Source: JAFNAG01 sp963739235 (GTDB lineage Bacteria > Acidobacteriota > UBA6911). From it: a DNA stretch of 64,000 nucleotides. The DNA lies in contig CAVTZY010000022.1 of assembly GCA_963739235.1 (NCBI GenBank), positions 45,367-109,366 of the forward strand. Reading direction: 5' to 3'. Positions 25,930-35,491 of this stretch are shown here, piece by piece. The notes below the pieces were generated by a model that saw only the letters and a list, made by a program, of their open reading frames with translations, made no database searches and had not been told where the DNA came from. The position numbers and the translations under genes were made by a program. How positions within the stretch are numbered: the stretch's first letter is position 1; each line of letters starts with the position of its first letter.

Positions 25930-27336
25930 TTGCGGAAGAGAGAGATATCCGAAGTGCTAAAGATCGGAGTGATCTACAAGAGCCAACATCCTCAGGTGCT
26001 CAGCGAAGGGACACCTCAGGACATGTGGCAATTTGAGTATTTCGCTGAAAACGCCATTTCGGGAACACCGATATCTCCCCTCGCGGATTTCCTAGCTGTA
26101 TTTTTCCCTCATGATGAGTTCAGTGTATCCAGGGATTACCTTTCCAGGATCTTTCCGGCCGCAGAGATCATCGGGTACCTGACCTCATCAGGTTTTGCGG
26201 TGGAAGACCCGATCCGATCGCAGGGTGGGACTACCGTGGTGAAGTTGCCCATGAGCCTTCCGCTGGCCCATTTTCTGCTCGACAGCTTTGCCGCCATTCA
26301 TGTCAACCGCCAAGAACGGGCGCTGATTCACAGCCACGTGGACGATCTACGCACTTTCTTCGAAGCGTTTGTCAGCATGGTGGAGTCCTCCTCGACCGTG
26401 TCGGATCGCGTGCCCGCGATGAATCTGCTGCTCAACAAAATCATCTCCAGGCTGCGTGCGGAAGAGTGTCTCATCTACCTCTGCAACGAAGCGGGCGTGC
26501 CTCTCCAGAGAGCTTACTGCACCGGCAATATCCGTGATATCGATCTGTTCGAGCATCAGGCCAACAGCAATATTGTCGATCAGGTTCTCAAGGGCGGCAC
26601 CGCGTATCTGGATAACAGCCTCAATTTTGAGATGAAAGTTCCTTTCAGCACGGAAAGCTCTTTCATCCGGTCGATCTTGTGCCTGCCATTGATTCATCGC
26701 GGCCAGAACATCGGCGTGATCGAGGTTCTCAACAAATACAGCGGGGCGTTTACCGAGGATGACCGGACCCTGATGGAAATGCTGGTACGGCCGCTCACGG
26801 TTTCCTTGCGCACGATGCAAATGTTCGACAACGCCGAACGGCTGACGGTCACCGATGATTTGACCAAGCTCTACAACTATCGATACCTGAAGCAGTACCT
26901 GGAGGCGGAGGTGAAACGTTGCCTCCGGTACAAGAAGAAGGTTTCCCTGCTCTTTATCGACGTGGACGGCTTCAAGCGCGTCAACGACACCTTCGGCCAT
27001 CTGGTGGGCAGCCTGGCTCTGGCCGAAATGGGTAGGTCCTGCGCAAGAATCCTGCGTGAGACCGATGTGGTGGGCAGGTATGGCGGGGACGAGTTTGTGG
27101 TTGTGTTGCCGGAGACTCCGCTCAATGGCGCGATGGTCATCGCGGAGCGGATCCGCAAAAAAGTAGAGGATTACGAGTTTGTCGCGCAGGATCTTAGCAT
27201 TCATCTCACGGTCAGCCTGGGCATTGCCAACTGCCCAAAGCACACGCTGACTGCGGAAGGGTTGATCAAGAAGGCGGATGCCGCCATGTACCGCGCGAAG
27301 GAGCTCTCCAAAAACAGCATCAAGGTTGCCGTGTAA
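25930..27336 (+). CDS. GAF-GGDEF diguanylate cyclase
   Basis: 468 residues from TTG at 25930; GTG at 25954 is an alternative start. Residues ~1-140 are an uncharacterised N-terminal region, ~145-300 form a GAF domain (RLRAEECLIYLCNEAGVPLQ, LCLPLIHRGQNIGVIEVLNK) and ~310-468 a GGDEF domain. The catalytic motif is GGDEF (about 385-389) in RYGGDEFVVVLPE, and the allosteric I-site RxxD (RETD, ~376) lies five residues before it. Both are intact, so the enzyme should make cyclic di-GMP and be inhibited by it. Six bases separate it from mreB, implying that it is the first gene of the rod-shape operon. Confidence 0.93.
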   Translation: MRKREISEVLKIGVIYKSQHPQVLSEGTPQDMWQFEYFAENAISGTPISPLADFLAVFFPHDEFSVSRDYLSRIFPAAEIIGYLTSSGFAVEDPIRSQGGTTVVKLPMSLPLAHFLLDSFAAIHVNRQERALIHSHVDDLRTFFEAFVSMVESSSTVSDRVPAMNLLLNKIISRLRAEECLIYLCNEAGVPLQRAYCTGNIRDIDLFEHQANSNIVDQVLKGGTAYLDNSLNFEMKVPFSTESSFIRSILCLPLIHRGQNIGVIEVLNKYSGAFTEDDRTLMEMLVRPLTVSLRTMQMFDNAERLTVTDDLTKLYNYRYLKQYLEAEVKRCLRYKKKVSLLFIDVDGFKRVNDTFGHLVGSLALAEMGRSCARILRETDVVGRYGGDEFVVVLPETPLNGAMVIAERIRKKVEDYEFVAQDLSIHLTVSLGIANCPKHTLTAEGLIKKADAAMYRAKELSKNSIKVAV

Positions 27337-27342
27337 GAGGAT

Positions 27343-28370
27343 ATGAATTTCAGATCTATTTTCGGTTTTTTCTCCAGCGATCTGGCCATCGATTTGGGCA
27401 CAGCCAACACCCTGGTCTATGCCAAAGGGCGCGGGATCGTCGTCAACGAGCCCTCAATCGTCGCACTCGACAAGAACAACAAGAAGGTTCTGGCGGTGGG
27501 GCGCGAGGCCAAAGAGATGCTGGGGACGAACCCCGGCCGACATCGTGGCCGTCAAGCCGATGAAAGACGGCGTGATCGCCGATTTCGACGTCACCGAGGT
27601 GATGTTGAAGTATTTCATCAAGCTGGCGCACAAGCGCAACCACCTTCTCAGCCCCCGCATCGTCATCGGCATTCCCGCGGAAATTACCCAGGTGGAGAAA
27701 CGGGCGGTGCAGGAATCCGCCCTGCGCGCGAAGGCCAGCGAGGTCTACCTGGTGGAGCAGGCTATGGTGGCCGCCATCGGCGCCGGCCTGCCGATCACCG
27801 AAGCCTGCGGCAACATGATTGTCGACATCGGCGGCGGGACCACGGATATTGCGGTGATTTCGCTCTCCGGCATCGTCTACAGCCGCTCCGTGCGCGTGGC
27901 CGGCAACGAAATGGATGAGGCGATCATCCAGTACATCAAGCGCAAACACAACCTGCTGATCGGCGAGCGCACGGCGGAGATCGATCAAGATTCAGATCGG
28001 CTCGGCCGCTCCGCTGGAACGGCCGCTGACGATGGAAATCAAGGGGCGCAACCTGATCGAGGGAGTCCCGAAGACGGTGACGATCGGCGACGAAGAGATC
28101 CGGGAAGCGCTCAGCGACAGCATCGGCATCATCATCAATGCCATCAAAGTGGCTCTGGAGCGCACGCCGCCCGAGCTTTCCGCCGACATTATGGATCGCG
28201 GCATCGTGCTTACCGGTGGGGGCGCCTTGTTGAAGCGCTTCGACAAGCGGATTGCGGATGAAACCGGGCTGCCGGTGTTTATCGCCGAGGATCCGCTCTC
28301 GTCGGTCGTTCTGGGGACCAGCAAGATGTTGACCGATTTCAAGCTGCTCCGGAGGATTTGTGTCCATTGA
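27343..28370 (+). pseudogene. mreB: Rod-shape actin MreB, interrupted by two +1 frameshifts
   Basis: MreB homology runs through three frames. The first covers residues 1-~60 (DLAIDLGTANTLVYAKGRGIV), to the GGGG run at 27522-27525. The second covers ~TPADIVAVKPMKDGVIADF through IVDIGGGTTDIAVISL to GERTAE near 27979. The third runs from IKIQIGSA to the end (VLTGGGALLKRFDKRIA). Removing one G at 27522-27525 and one base near 27980-27983 restores a normal MreB of ~341 residues. MreB is a cytoplasmic filament that guides side-wall peptidoglycan synthesis and is rarely dispensable in operons like this. Sequencing insertion is therefore as likely as real gene loss. GAGGA precedes the ATG. Confidence 0.9.
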
Positions 28371-29224
28371 GTTCGCAGCGAGGGGCGAAGGGCGCATCGC
28401 TATATGTGGTGCTGGCGCTCCTTCTCCTTCACCTGACCCTGATCTCGATTCAGGTAGAGGACCCTTCGGGCACGTTGCTGTTCAAACGCTGGGTGCTTTG
28501 GGCAGGGGCGCCGATCCTCAACAGTTCCGCAATCGTGGCGCGCGATGCGGGCAATTTGTGGAACGGATACCTGTGGCTGCGCGGCGCACGCGCGGAAAAT
28601 TCGCAACTGAAGGAGGAGGTCCGCCAACTCGCCCTTCTCAACAGCAATCTGGCCCAGGCTCAGCAGGAGAACGCGCGGTTGCAGCGACTGCTGAATTTCG
28701 AGGCCGCATTGCCTTACCGGACCCTGGGTGCGCACGTTATCGGGCGGGCACCTAATTTCTTATCCAATACGCTATATCTCGATCGCGGATCGGGGCACGG
28801 CGTGCGTGCGAGCCAGCCGGTGGTTTCGGATACGGGCGTCATCGGACGCACGGTGCTGGTAACCGCCACAAATTGTCAGGTCCAGCTGCTGACGAACGCT
28901 GACGCGTCCATCGGCGTAATGGTCGAGCGCACGCAAACTCCGGGAGTCTTGCACGGCACAGAGAACCTGCTGCTCAACTTGAATTACATCAGCAACACCG
29001 AAGAGGTGAACGCCGGCGATACTCTTGTCACCTCTGGTCTCGACAGCATCTATCCCAAAGGATTGCGGGTCGGCAAAGTGGTGGAATCGCAAAAGGGGAA
29101 GACCGGTTTCCGAACGATTAGGGTCGAGCCTGATGCCGACATGATCCGAATCGAAAATGTTTTAATCCTGCTGGGTTTGCCGAAGCCTCTGGCAACCCTG
29201 CCTGCGCCCGGTGCGGGCAAGTAA
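28358..29224 (+). CDS. mreC: Rod-shape-determining protein MreC
   Basis: 288 residues from TTG at 28358. TTG at 28367 has a better distance from the GGAGG at 28351-28355, so the exact start is open. It overlaps the mreB end. There is one N-terminal helix (SLYVVLALLLLHLTLISIQ), a coiled coil (RAENSQLKEEVRQLALLNSNLAQAQQENARLQRLL) and the MreC beta domains with LYLDRGSGHGVRASQPVVSDTGVIGRTVLV and VTSGLDSIYPKGLRVGKVV. It links MreB filaments to the periplasmic elongation enzymes. Confidence 0.93.
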   Translation: MCPLSSQRGAKGASLYVVLALLLLHLTLISIQVEDPSGTLLFKRWVLWAGAPILNSSAIVARDAGNLWNGYLWLRGARAENSQLKEEVRQLALLNSNLAQAQQENARLQRLLNFEAALPYRTLGAHVIGRAPNFLSNTLYLDRGSGHGVRASQPVVSDTGVIGRTVLVTATNCQVQLLTNADASIGVMVERTQTPGVLHGTENLLLNLNYISNTEEVNAGDTLVTSGLDSIYPKGLRVGKVVESQKGKTGFRTIRVEPDADMIRIENVLILLGLPKPLATLPAPGAGK

Positions 29225-29237
29225 CATAGGGTGACCT

Positions 29238-29723
29238 ATGAAATATCTATTCCTGGCTGGCACATCGTTCCTTGCGATCATGGCGCAGATGATCGCGGGA
29301 AATAACTTTTTCCTGTTTAATTTCGTTGACCTGTCACTCATCCTGATCACCTATTGGGCTATCTATCGCAGCCGCACGCAAGCGTTGTTTGTCGGCTCCC
29401 TGACCGGAATCCTCCAGGATGCGGTCCTGGGCTGGCCGCTTGGGTACAACGGATTCGGCAAGACGCTTGCGGCGTTTGTCACTGCGGAGGCAGCCCGCCG
29501 CTTCTCCCTCGAGGGCGCCTGGATCCGTTTTATCCTGATCGCCGCCTCCTCCTGTGTAAGCTCACTCAGTATGTTCGCCCTGTTCCTTCTTCTACAACGT
29601 TCTTCGAGCAGCATTTTCCTGGGGGCTTCGCTTATGCAGGCTCTAATCACGGCCGGTGTAGGCGCGATCCTGTTTGCGGCTCTGGATACCTACAATCACG
29701 TCTACAGTAAAAGAGTAGGCTGA
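29238..29723 (+). CDS. mreD: Rod-shape-determining protein MreD
   Basis: 161 residues, five or so hydrophobic helices and no other domain, as expected for MreD. The segment FNFVDLSLILITYWAIYRSRTQALFVGSLTGILQDAV matches the family's usual arrangement, and the position between mreC and the PBP2 gene supports it. Its stop TGA shares a base with the next ATG (TGATG), so translation is coupled. Confidence 0.88.
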   Translation: MKYLFLAGTSFLAIMAQMIAGNNFFLFNFVDLSLILITYWAIYRSRTQALFVGSLTGILQDAVLGWPLGYNGFGKTLAAFVTAEAARRFSLEGAWIRFILIAASSCVSSLSMFALFLLLQRSSSSIFLGASLMQALITAGVGAILFAALDTYNHVYSKRVG

Positions 29724-31552
29724 TGGTCAAGCTTCAGCCGGAATCCAACCGGCAAGCATTTCAGCGACGGCTGAACTGGCTCTACCCTCCGATCGTTTTG
29801 GTTTTCGCTCTCCTGGGAGTGCGCCTCTGGTGGCTGCAGATCCTGCAGGGATCAGAATATGAACGGCTTGCCGAGCAGAACCGCATCCGCAGCATCCAGG
29901 TCGTTGCGCCCCGTGGCCCGATCCTCGACCGCAATCGCGTCCCTCTGGTAGACAACCGCCCTTCCTTGAACATCATCCTTTATCGGGAGCTGACGAAAGA
30001 CCTGGCGGCGACGACGGCGTTCGTGACTGAAAAACTGGGGGTTTCTGCCGACGATCTGGCGGCCCAACTGCGCCGCAACCGGCGCGCGGGCACTTATCAG
30101 CCAATCGTGATCAAGGAGGATGTCGGGATCGAAGGTGTCTCGGTTGTCGAGGCGTACAAACGGGACCACCCCGAGATTCAGCTGGGGCCGGAACCACGGA
30201 GGCTCTACCGATTTGGCAATCTGGCCGCTCACGTGCTGGGGTATGTCGGCGAAATCTCGGAAAAGGAGCTGACCGGCAATGCCTTTCCCGGCGTTCAAGG
30301 TGGAGAACTGGTGGGGAAGGCCGGAGTCGAGCGGATCTACAATCAGGTGCTGACGGGGCAGAACGGTGCGCGGGAGGTTCTAGTCGACAGTTTGGGACGG
30401 GAGCTCGGCCTGCTCGCCGAAAAGGAGGCCGCGATCGGCGGCGACCTGCAACTCACCCTGGACTATGACATCCAGAGTCAGGCCGAAGGTCTGCTCATCG
30501 GGAATGTCGGATCCATCATTATGATGGACCCGCGCAATGGTGAGATCCTGGCTATGGCTGCGACCCCCTCCTTCAATCCCAACAGCTTCACCCCCCGCAT
30601 TTCGCAGAATGAGTGGAACGCGCTCAACACCGATCCCGATCATCCTCTGCAGAATCGAGCGGTCCAGAATACCTATCCGCCCGGATCCATTTTCAAATTG
30701 GTGGTGGCAGAGGCAGGCCTCGATGAGGGATTCGTCGAGGATGGAACGCATGTTGTCTGCCAGGGGGCCGCTATCTTTTACGGCGCTGTGCGCCATTGTT
30801 GGAAAGATACCGGCCACGGCTACATGGATCTGCAAAACGCCATCAAGAACTCGTGCAATATCTTCTTCTACACCTTAGGACAGCGGATGGGGATTGAGAA
30901 TATCTCCAAGCACGCCAAGGCACTCGGTTTTGGTGAGAAGACCGGCGTCGATCTTCCGAATGAAAGCATGGGTGTGGTTCCGCCCGGCCAGAAATGGTTC
31001 GCGGGTGAGACGATCTCTGTCGCAATCGGCCAGGGCCCGATCAGCGCTACGCCGCTCCAAGTGCTCCGCGCCGTCAGCGCCATCGCCACGGACGGCAAGC
31101 TGGTCACCCCTCACTTGCTCATGAAGGCCGAGGGGGCGACGACTCCCGAGAAATGGCCCGAGCAGCAACTCCCCATCCAACCCGAAAACGCGCGCAAGAT
31201 CCGGGCCGGGATGTGGGACAGCGTCAACAGCTGGGGCACAGGACAAGCCGCTGCTCTTCCCGGCCTCGACATCTGCGGGAAAACCGGCACGGTTCAGATC
31301 ATCAGCGCCGAAACCAAAAAGGAGGTCAAGGCGTTTCTGCAGGATTTCGAAAACCACGCCTGGTTCGCCGGTTTTGCCAGCCGTGACAACCCAGAGGTCG
31401 CGGTGGTGGTTTTCCTCGAGCACGGCGGCGGCGGCGGCGCTGCAGCTGCGCCGATGGCCAAGGAGATGTTCCGGGCCTATTACGCGAAGAAAAACAATCC
31501 GGAGATGACAAGCAAGGGAATCGCTCGCGGCCAGGGAGGCGATCCCAGATGA
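29723..31552 (+). CDS. mrdA: Penicillin-binding protein 2 (transpeptidase of the elongasome)
   Basis: 609 residues. One N-terminal helix (LYPPIVLVFALLGVRLWWL), a PBP dimerisation domain starting at EQNRIRSIQVVAPRGPILDRN, then the transpeptidase domain. The active-site serine is Ser322 in SxxK (YPPGSIFKLVV), the second motif is SCN (~377) and the third KTGT (~519). It forms the septum-independent side-wall peptidoglycan cross-links with RodA. The C-terminus contains a Gly/Ala-rich strip (HGGGGGAAAAPMAKEM). It overlaps rodA by four bases (ATGA). Confidence 0.95.
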   Translation: MVKLQPESNRQAFQRRLNWLYPPIVLVFALLGVRLWWLQILQGSEYERLAEQNRIRSIQVVAPRGPILDRNRVPLVDNRPSLNIILYRELTKDLAATTAFVTEKLGVSADDLAAQLRRNRRAGTYQPIVIKEDVGIEGVSVVEAYKRDHPEIQLGPEPRRLYRFGNLAAHVLGYVGEISEKELTGNAFPGVQGGELVGKAGVERIYNQVLTGQNGAREVLVDSLGRELGLLAEKEAAIGGDLQLTLDYDIQSQAEGLLIGNVGSIIMMDPRNGEILAMAATPSFNPNSFTPRISQNEWNALNTDPDHPLQNRAVQNTYPPGSIFKLVVAEAGLDEGFVEDGTHVVCQGAAIFYGAVRHCWKDTGHGYMDLQNAIKNSCNIFFYTLGQRMGIENISKHAKALGFGEKTGVDLPNESMGVVPPGQKWFAGETISVAIGQGPISATPLQVLRAVSAIATDGKLVTPHLLMKAEGATTPEKWPEQQLPIQPENARKIRAGMWDSVNSWGTGQAAALPGLDICGKTGTVQIISAETKKEVKAFLQDFENHAWFAGFASRDNPEVAVVVFLEHGGGGGAAAAPMAKEMFRAYYAKKNNPEMTSKGIARGQGGDPR

Positions 31553-32640
31553 AACTGAACCGGCGCCTATTCCTCAGTTTTGACTGGATCTGGTTCCTGG
31601 GCTTGATCCTGCTGGCAGGAGCCGGACTTACCGCCATCTGGAGCACGACTCGAGGCACTACCTTGAGCTATTACCTGGGCCGGCAGGTCATTTATCTGTG
31701 CCTGTCCCTGGTTGTGTTTCTGATCGTGCTCTATTTCGATTACCACATTTATACTGATTACATAACTCTTGCCTATCTCTTCGGGCTCGCCATTCTCGGC
31801 CTGACCCTCGTGATCGGGCATACGGTTCACGCTAACAAGAGCTGGCTCAACCTCGGCCTCTTCTCCTTCCAGCCATCTGAACTGGTGAAGATTCTCGTCA
31901 TTGTTGCGCTTGCCAAATACTATGCCGACACGGAGCGCGATTATCTTGAATTACCCGAGCTCCTGACTGGAGGGCTGATTGTTTTCGGCCCTATGCTTCT
32001 TGTCATGCTGCAAGGGGATCTGGGCACAGCCGTTGCTTTTGTGCCGATTTACGCCGGGCTCTCGTTTTTGGGCGGACTGAAACGCAAGCACGTCCTTATT
32101 CTTTTGATTGCAACTGCTTTGATCCTGCCTGCCGGCTGGATGATGCTCAAGGACTACCAACGGGGCCGCATCCAGACCGTGCTGAACCCATCGAGCGATC
32201 CCCACGGCCTCGGGTACCAGCCCCAACAGGCCAAAATAGCCATCGGTTCCGGCGGGTTCCTCGGCAAGGGATTCAAGCAGGGGACACAGGGTCAGCTAGG
32301 TTTCCTGCCTGCACGCCATACCGATTTTGTTTTCGCTGTCACGTCGGAGGAGAGGGGTTTTCTGGGAAGCATTCTGCTCCTCGGACTCTTCCTGCTGGTT
32401 TCCCATCGGATGCTGCGCTCGGCTCGCGAAGCAAAAGATAGAATAGGGTCCATGGTCATCTTCGGGGTTTTCTCGCTCTATCTGTTCCACGTTTTGATCA
32501 ACGTCGGCATGAACGTAGGATTGCTGCCGATCGCCGGCATCCCGCTGCCGCTCGTTAGCGCCGGGGGATCTTCGTTGTTATCGTATTTTGCGGGCATGGG
32601 TTTGTGCATGAACATCAATATGAGGCGCTTCGTAAACTGA
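31549..32640 (+). CDS. rodA: RodA, SEDS peptidoglycan polymerase
   Basis: 363 residues with about ten membrane helices. SEDS hallmarks are HANKSWLNLGLFSFQPSELVKI, LVMLQGDLGTAVAFVPI, GSGGFLGKGFKQGTQGQLGFLPARHTDFVF and the C-terminal GIPLPLVSAGGSSLLSYFAGMGL. It polymerises glycan strands and pairs with PBP2, whose gene overlaps the start. It is the last gene of the rod operon; the next gene starts 640 bases later. Confidence 0.95.
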   Translation: MKLNRRLFLSFDWIWFLGLILLAGAGLTAIWSTTRGTTLSYYLGRQVIYLCLSLVVFLIVLYFDYHIYTDYITLAYLFGLAILGLTLVIGHTVHANKSWLNLGLFSFQPSELVKILVIVALAKYYADTERDYLELPELLTGGLIVFGPMLLVMLQGDLGTAVAFVPIYAGLSFLGGLKRKHVLILLIATALILPAGWMMLKDYQRGRIQTVLNPSSDPHGLGYQPQQAKIAIGSGGFLGKGFKQGTQGQLGFLPARHTDFVFAVTSEERGFLGSILLLGLFLLVSHRMLRSAREAKDRIGSMVIFGVFSLYLFHVLINVGMNVGLLPIAGIPLPLVSAGGSSLLSYFAGMGLCMNINMRRFVN

Positions 32641-33280
32641 TTTTTGCAGCAGGCGCTCAGTGGAGTATACTGATACTCAGGCCTGAGTCGGCCAAGAGAT
32701 TGCGGTTGGAGCCACGGATTGTGCTTTTTCACTAATTATGACGACAAGCTGTGAACATTTAAGCATTTAGCCGGATTCGTGGCGGATTTTTTGAGTTTCT
32801 AGTGATTTGCCAATCCGAGCGGATTGGCTTCGAGACAAAAGCAAACTACAGAACAAGGGTGGTTTGCGGCTGGAAGGAACTACACTCGAGGAACGGATTT
32901 ACCTTTCGGAACCATTGGTGCTCATTCGGGAGTTATCGCGTTAACAGGATAAGATTTGCGATCGTTCCGCAGGTTGACATCCCAGGTAGGGGGCCAGAGT
33001 GTGCAAGACTGATCAGCAGACCGGTCCCTCGGGAGCAGCCGAAGCCGCCAAGGGTGGCATCGCTCAACAACTGTGGAGCCCTCAAAGAAGGGCATTTTCC
33101 CACCAGTATTAGATGGATTCCAGCACCGGATCTTATTGTCAATCCGGCGTCCGTTCTGCAGCTTGGTGCTTAACGAGATTGGCTTTTCAAGACATTTCCA
33201 TACTGCACCATGAGACCGGTCCGCGGACCGCGAATTCCGCCCGCTGCCTGCCCCTGTTTCAACCCAAACAGGAGTAATTC
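32641..33280. other. 640-base spacer upstream of the RNase G/E gene
   Basis: A perfect 8-bp stem with a GAGC loop lies at 32809-32828 (GCCAATCC / GGATTGGC). RNase E genes in other bacteria have long autoregulatory leaders, and this spacer might be one, but I see no direct evidence. A 123-codon open frame at 32802-33173 has no recognisable feature, no ribosome site and a composition unlike neighbours; it is not called. Confidence 0.4.
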
Positions 33281-35320
33281 ATGATCAAGGAAATGATCGT
33301 CAACACCAGTTCGCTGGAGACGAAGGTTGCAATCCTGGAGGATGACCAACTCGCCGAACTTTACATTGAACGAAATCGGACCCGGGGCATCCTGGGCAAC
33401 ATATACAAAGGCCGGGTGACCAAGGTTCTTCCCGGCATGCAATCGGCCTTTGTGCAGATTGGCCTGGAAAAGGATGCTTTCCTCTACGTTTCAGATTTCG
33501 TGGAAGATACGGAGGAGTATGACAAAGTCTGCGGCGAGGCCGAAGCACAAGCCGAAACCGCCATCACCGCTTCCGTTATTGCAGAGGCCGGAGTTCAAGA
33601 GCGCCCGCCACGCCGTGAGCGGGACCGAAAACCGGACCGGCCCAGATGGCGCGAACGCCGGGAACGGCAGGAGAACGGCCGGTCTGCCCCATCCATTACG
33701 ACCGGGGATGCCGACATTCAGGTTGCCGTTGAGCGCTGGAATCTAAGCCAGCAGACCGCGCGTTCCTTCGAAAACGATCCTCAACTTGCGAGCCGGTTTG
33801 AGCCGGCGGAATTCCCGGCACCGCCGGTTCTAACCGTGGAGACTCCCACGGGAACTGCATCGGACGCTCCCGCCGATTTTCAAACTGATCCGATCATGGT
33901 ATCGCCGATGGAACCGGCAAATTCCCCTGCCGCCCCCGAAGAGGGCGAATCCCCGCCGCTCGACAACGCCACTCTCGGGGATCGTGGGGGCGATGTGCTG
34001 CCCTTTTCGATGGAGGCCGGGGCCGGCGCAAGCAACTTTAATGTGCGCCGGCGCGGACCCGGCGCGCGCCGGAAGCGTTACGCTGCGGCACGTCACACGC
34101 ATAAGCCCGAACGTCCATCCATTGACGATATGCTGCGCGAAGGCCAGGAGATTCTGGTCCAGGTGGCCAAAGAACCGATCGCTAAGAAAGGGGCGCGGGT
34201 CACGAGCCATATCGCCCTCCCCGGAAGGTACCTCGTGTACATGCCGACCGTGGATCATGTGGGAGTTTCCCGCAAGATCGCGTCCGAAGCAGAGAGGCTT
34301 CGGCTGCGGGATGTTATTCTCAAGCACCGCGATCGTTTTGCGGGCGGAGTTATTGTCCGGACTGCGGCCGAAGAACACAGCGAAGAGGATCTGACGAACG
34401 ACCTCACCTATCTGGTGAAGGTCTGGGAAGACATCCGCACGCGTTCAGAGAAGATGTCGGCTCCGCGCCTCATTCATTCGGAACTGAGCCTGGTCCAGCG
34501 TCTTTTGCGTGACCAGTTCTCCTTCGAGTTCGCCAGCATCCGGGTTGATGAGGAAATCGAGTATCAGAACATTGTCGAATTCGTCGACAAGATCTTCCCG
34601 AATCTGATTCACCGGGTGAAGCTCTTCACCAAGGAAAATCACATTTTCGATGAATACGGCATCACGTCTGAAATCGACAAGCTTCTGCAGCCCAAAATCT
34701 GGCTGAAGAGCGGCGGCTACATAGTCATCAATCAGACTGAAGCTCTGGTGAGCATCGACATCAACACGGGCAAGTTCGTAGGCAAAGGCAACAGCCTGGA
34801 GGAGACAATCACCCGCACCAACATCGAGGCGGTGAAGGAAATTGTCAAGCAGATCCGCTTGCGTGATCTGGGCGGAATTATCGTCATCGATTTCATCGAC
34901 ATGGATGAGCGCAAGAACAGGAAACGGGTGATGGAAGCATTGTCCCAGGAGCTGGAGCACGACAAGGCTCCGAGCAAAATCCTGGAATTCAATGAGTTCG
35001 GCCTGGTCGCCATCACGCGCAAACGCGTCAAACAGTCGCTCGAGCGCGCACTGTGTCAGCCTTGCCCCTACTGCTACGGATCGGGAATGGTTAAATCGGT
35101 CGCCACTACCTGCTACAACATCTTCCACGAATTGGAGAAGATGAAGGATACCTTGGACGAACATCACGAAGTCATGATCCGAGTCCATCCGGATGTGGCC
35201 CGGGCGCTGCGTGAAACCGAATCAAGCGTCCTCGACGAAATGCGCAGCCTTCTCGATGGCGAGGTTCTCGTCAAGGCCGATCCCAGCCTGCACATCGAAC
35301 ATTTCAACATCGTCACGTAA
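33281..35320 (+). CDS. rng: Ribonuclease G/E family endoribonuclease with split S1 domain
   Basis: 679 residues; GGAG upstream. The N-terminal part of the S1 domain (NIYKGRVTKVLPGMQSAFVQIGLEKDAFLYVSD) ends near 75. It is followed by ~205 residues of low-complexity, Arg/Pro/Glu-rich sequence before the fold resumes at MLREGQEILVQVAKEPIAKKGARVT. The catalytic region holds the metal-binding aspartates in VSIDINTG (~491) and IVIDFIDMD (~534), and the zinc-link CQPCPYC (~592). It degrades or processes RNA. The length exceeds ordinary RNase G (~490) because of the insertion, not a C-terminal scaffold. Confidence 0.93.
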   Translation: MIKEMIVNTSSLETKVAILEDDQLAELYIERNRTRGILGNIYKGRVTKVLPGMQSAFVQIGLEKDAFLYVSDFVEDTEEYDKVCGEAEAQAETAITASVIAEAGVQERPPRRERDRKPDRPRWRERRERQENGRSAPSITTGDADIQVAVERWNLSQQTARSFENDPQLASRFEPAEFPAPPVLTVETPTGTASDAPADFQTDPIMVSPMEPANSPAAPEEGESPPLDNATLGDRGGDVLPFSMEAGAGASNFNVRRRGPGARRKRYAAARHTHKPERPSIDDMLREGQEILVQVAKEPIAKKGARVTSHIALPGRYLVYMPTVDHVGVSRKIASEAERLRLRDVILKHRDRFAGGVIVRTAAEEHSEEDLTNDLTYLVKVWEDIRTRSEKMSAPRLIHSELSLVQRLLRDQFSFEFASIRVDEEIEYQNIVEFVDKIFPNLIHRVKLFTKENHIFDEYGITSEIDKLLQPKIWLKSGGYIVINQTEALVSIDINTGKFVGKGNSLEETITRTNIEAVKEIVKQIRLRDLGGIIVIDFIDMDERKNRKRVMEALSQELEHDKAPSKILEFNEFGLVAITRKRVKQSLERALCQPCPYCYGSGMVKSVATTCYNIFHELEKMKDTLDEHHEVMIRVHPDVARALRETESSVLDEMRSLLDGEVLVKADPSLHIEHFNIVT

Positions 35321-35491
35321 GGCTGTAGCTTTTTAGGCTGTAGGCTGTGAGCTGCAGACTGTAGGCTGTTAGGCTTTAGGCTGTAGGCTGTTAGGCTATA
35401 GGCTGTTAGGCTGTAGGCTATTAGCTAAAGCCGGCAAGCCAAAGTCTTTCCGGCAGTACCTACAGCCTACAGCCTAAACTGCTACAGTCTT
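35321..35491. repeat. Tandem TAGGCTG heptamer repeat with inverted arm
   Basis: From about 35334 to 35425 the unit TAGGCTG(T) is repeated about a dozen times with slight variation (TAGGCTGTAGGCTGTTAGGCT). About 35458-35478 carries the complementary run CCTACAGCCTACAGCCTA, so a long imperfect hairpin can form. It lies exactly between the convergent rng and mazG genes, and may end both transcripts. Confidence 0.85.

Noticed and set aside
27522..27525. Programmed ribosomal frameshifting in mreB
   Set aside because: There is no slippery motif plus structure, two independent shifts would be needed, and mreB is not known to use recoding.
32802..33173. 123-codon open frame upstream of rng
   Set aside because: No ribosome site, no motif and composition not protein-like; more likely part of a leader or spacer.
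35321..35491. CRISPR array
   Set aside because: The heptamer units are contiguous without spacers; no cas genes in the window.
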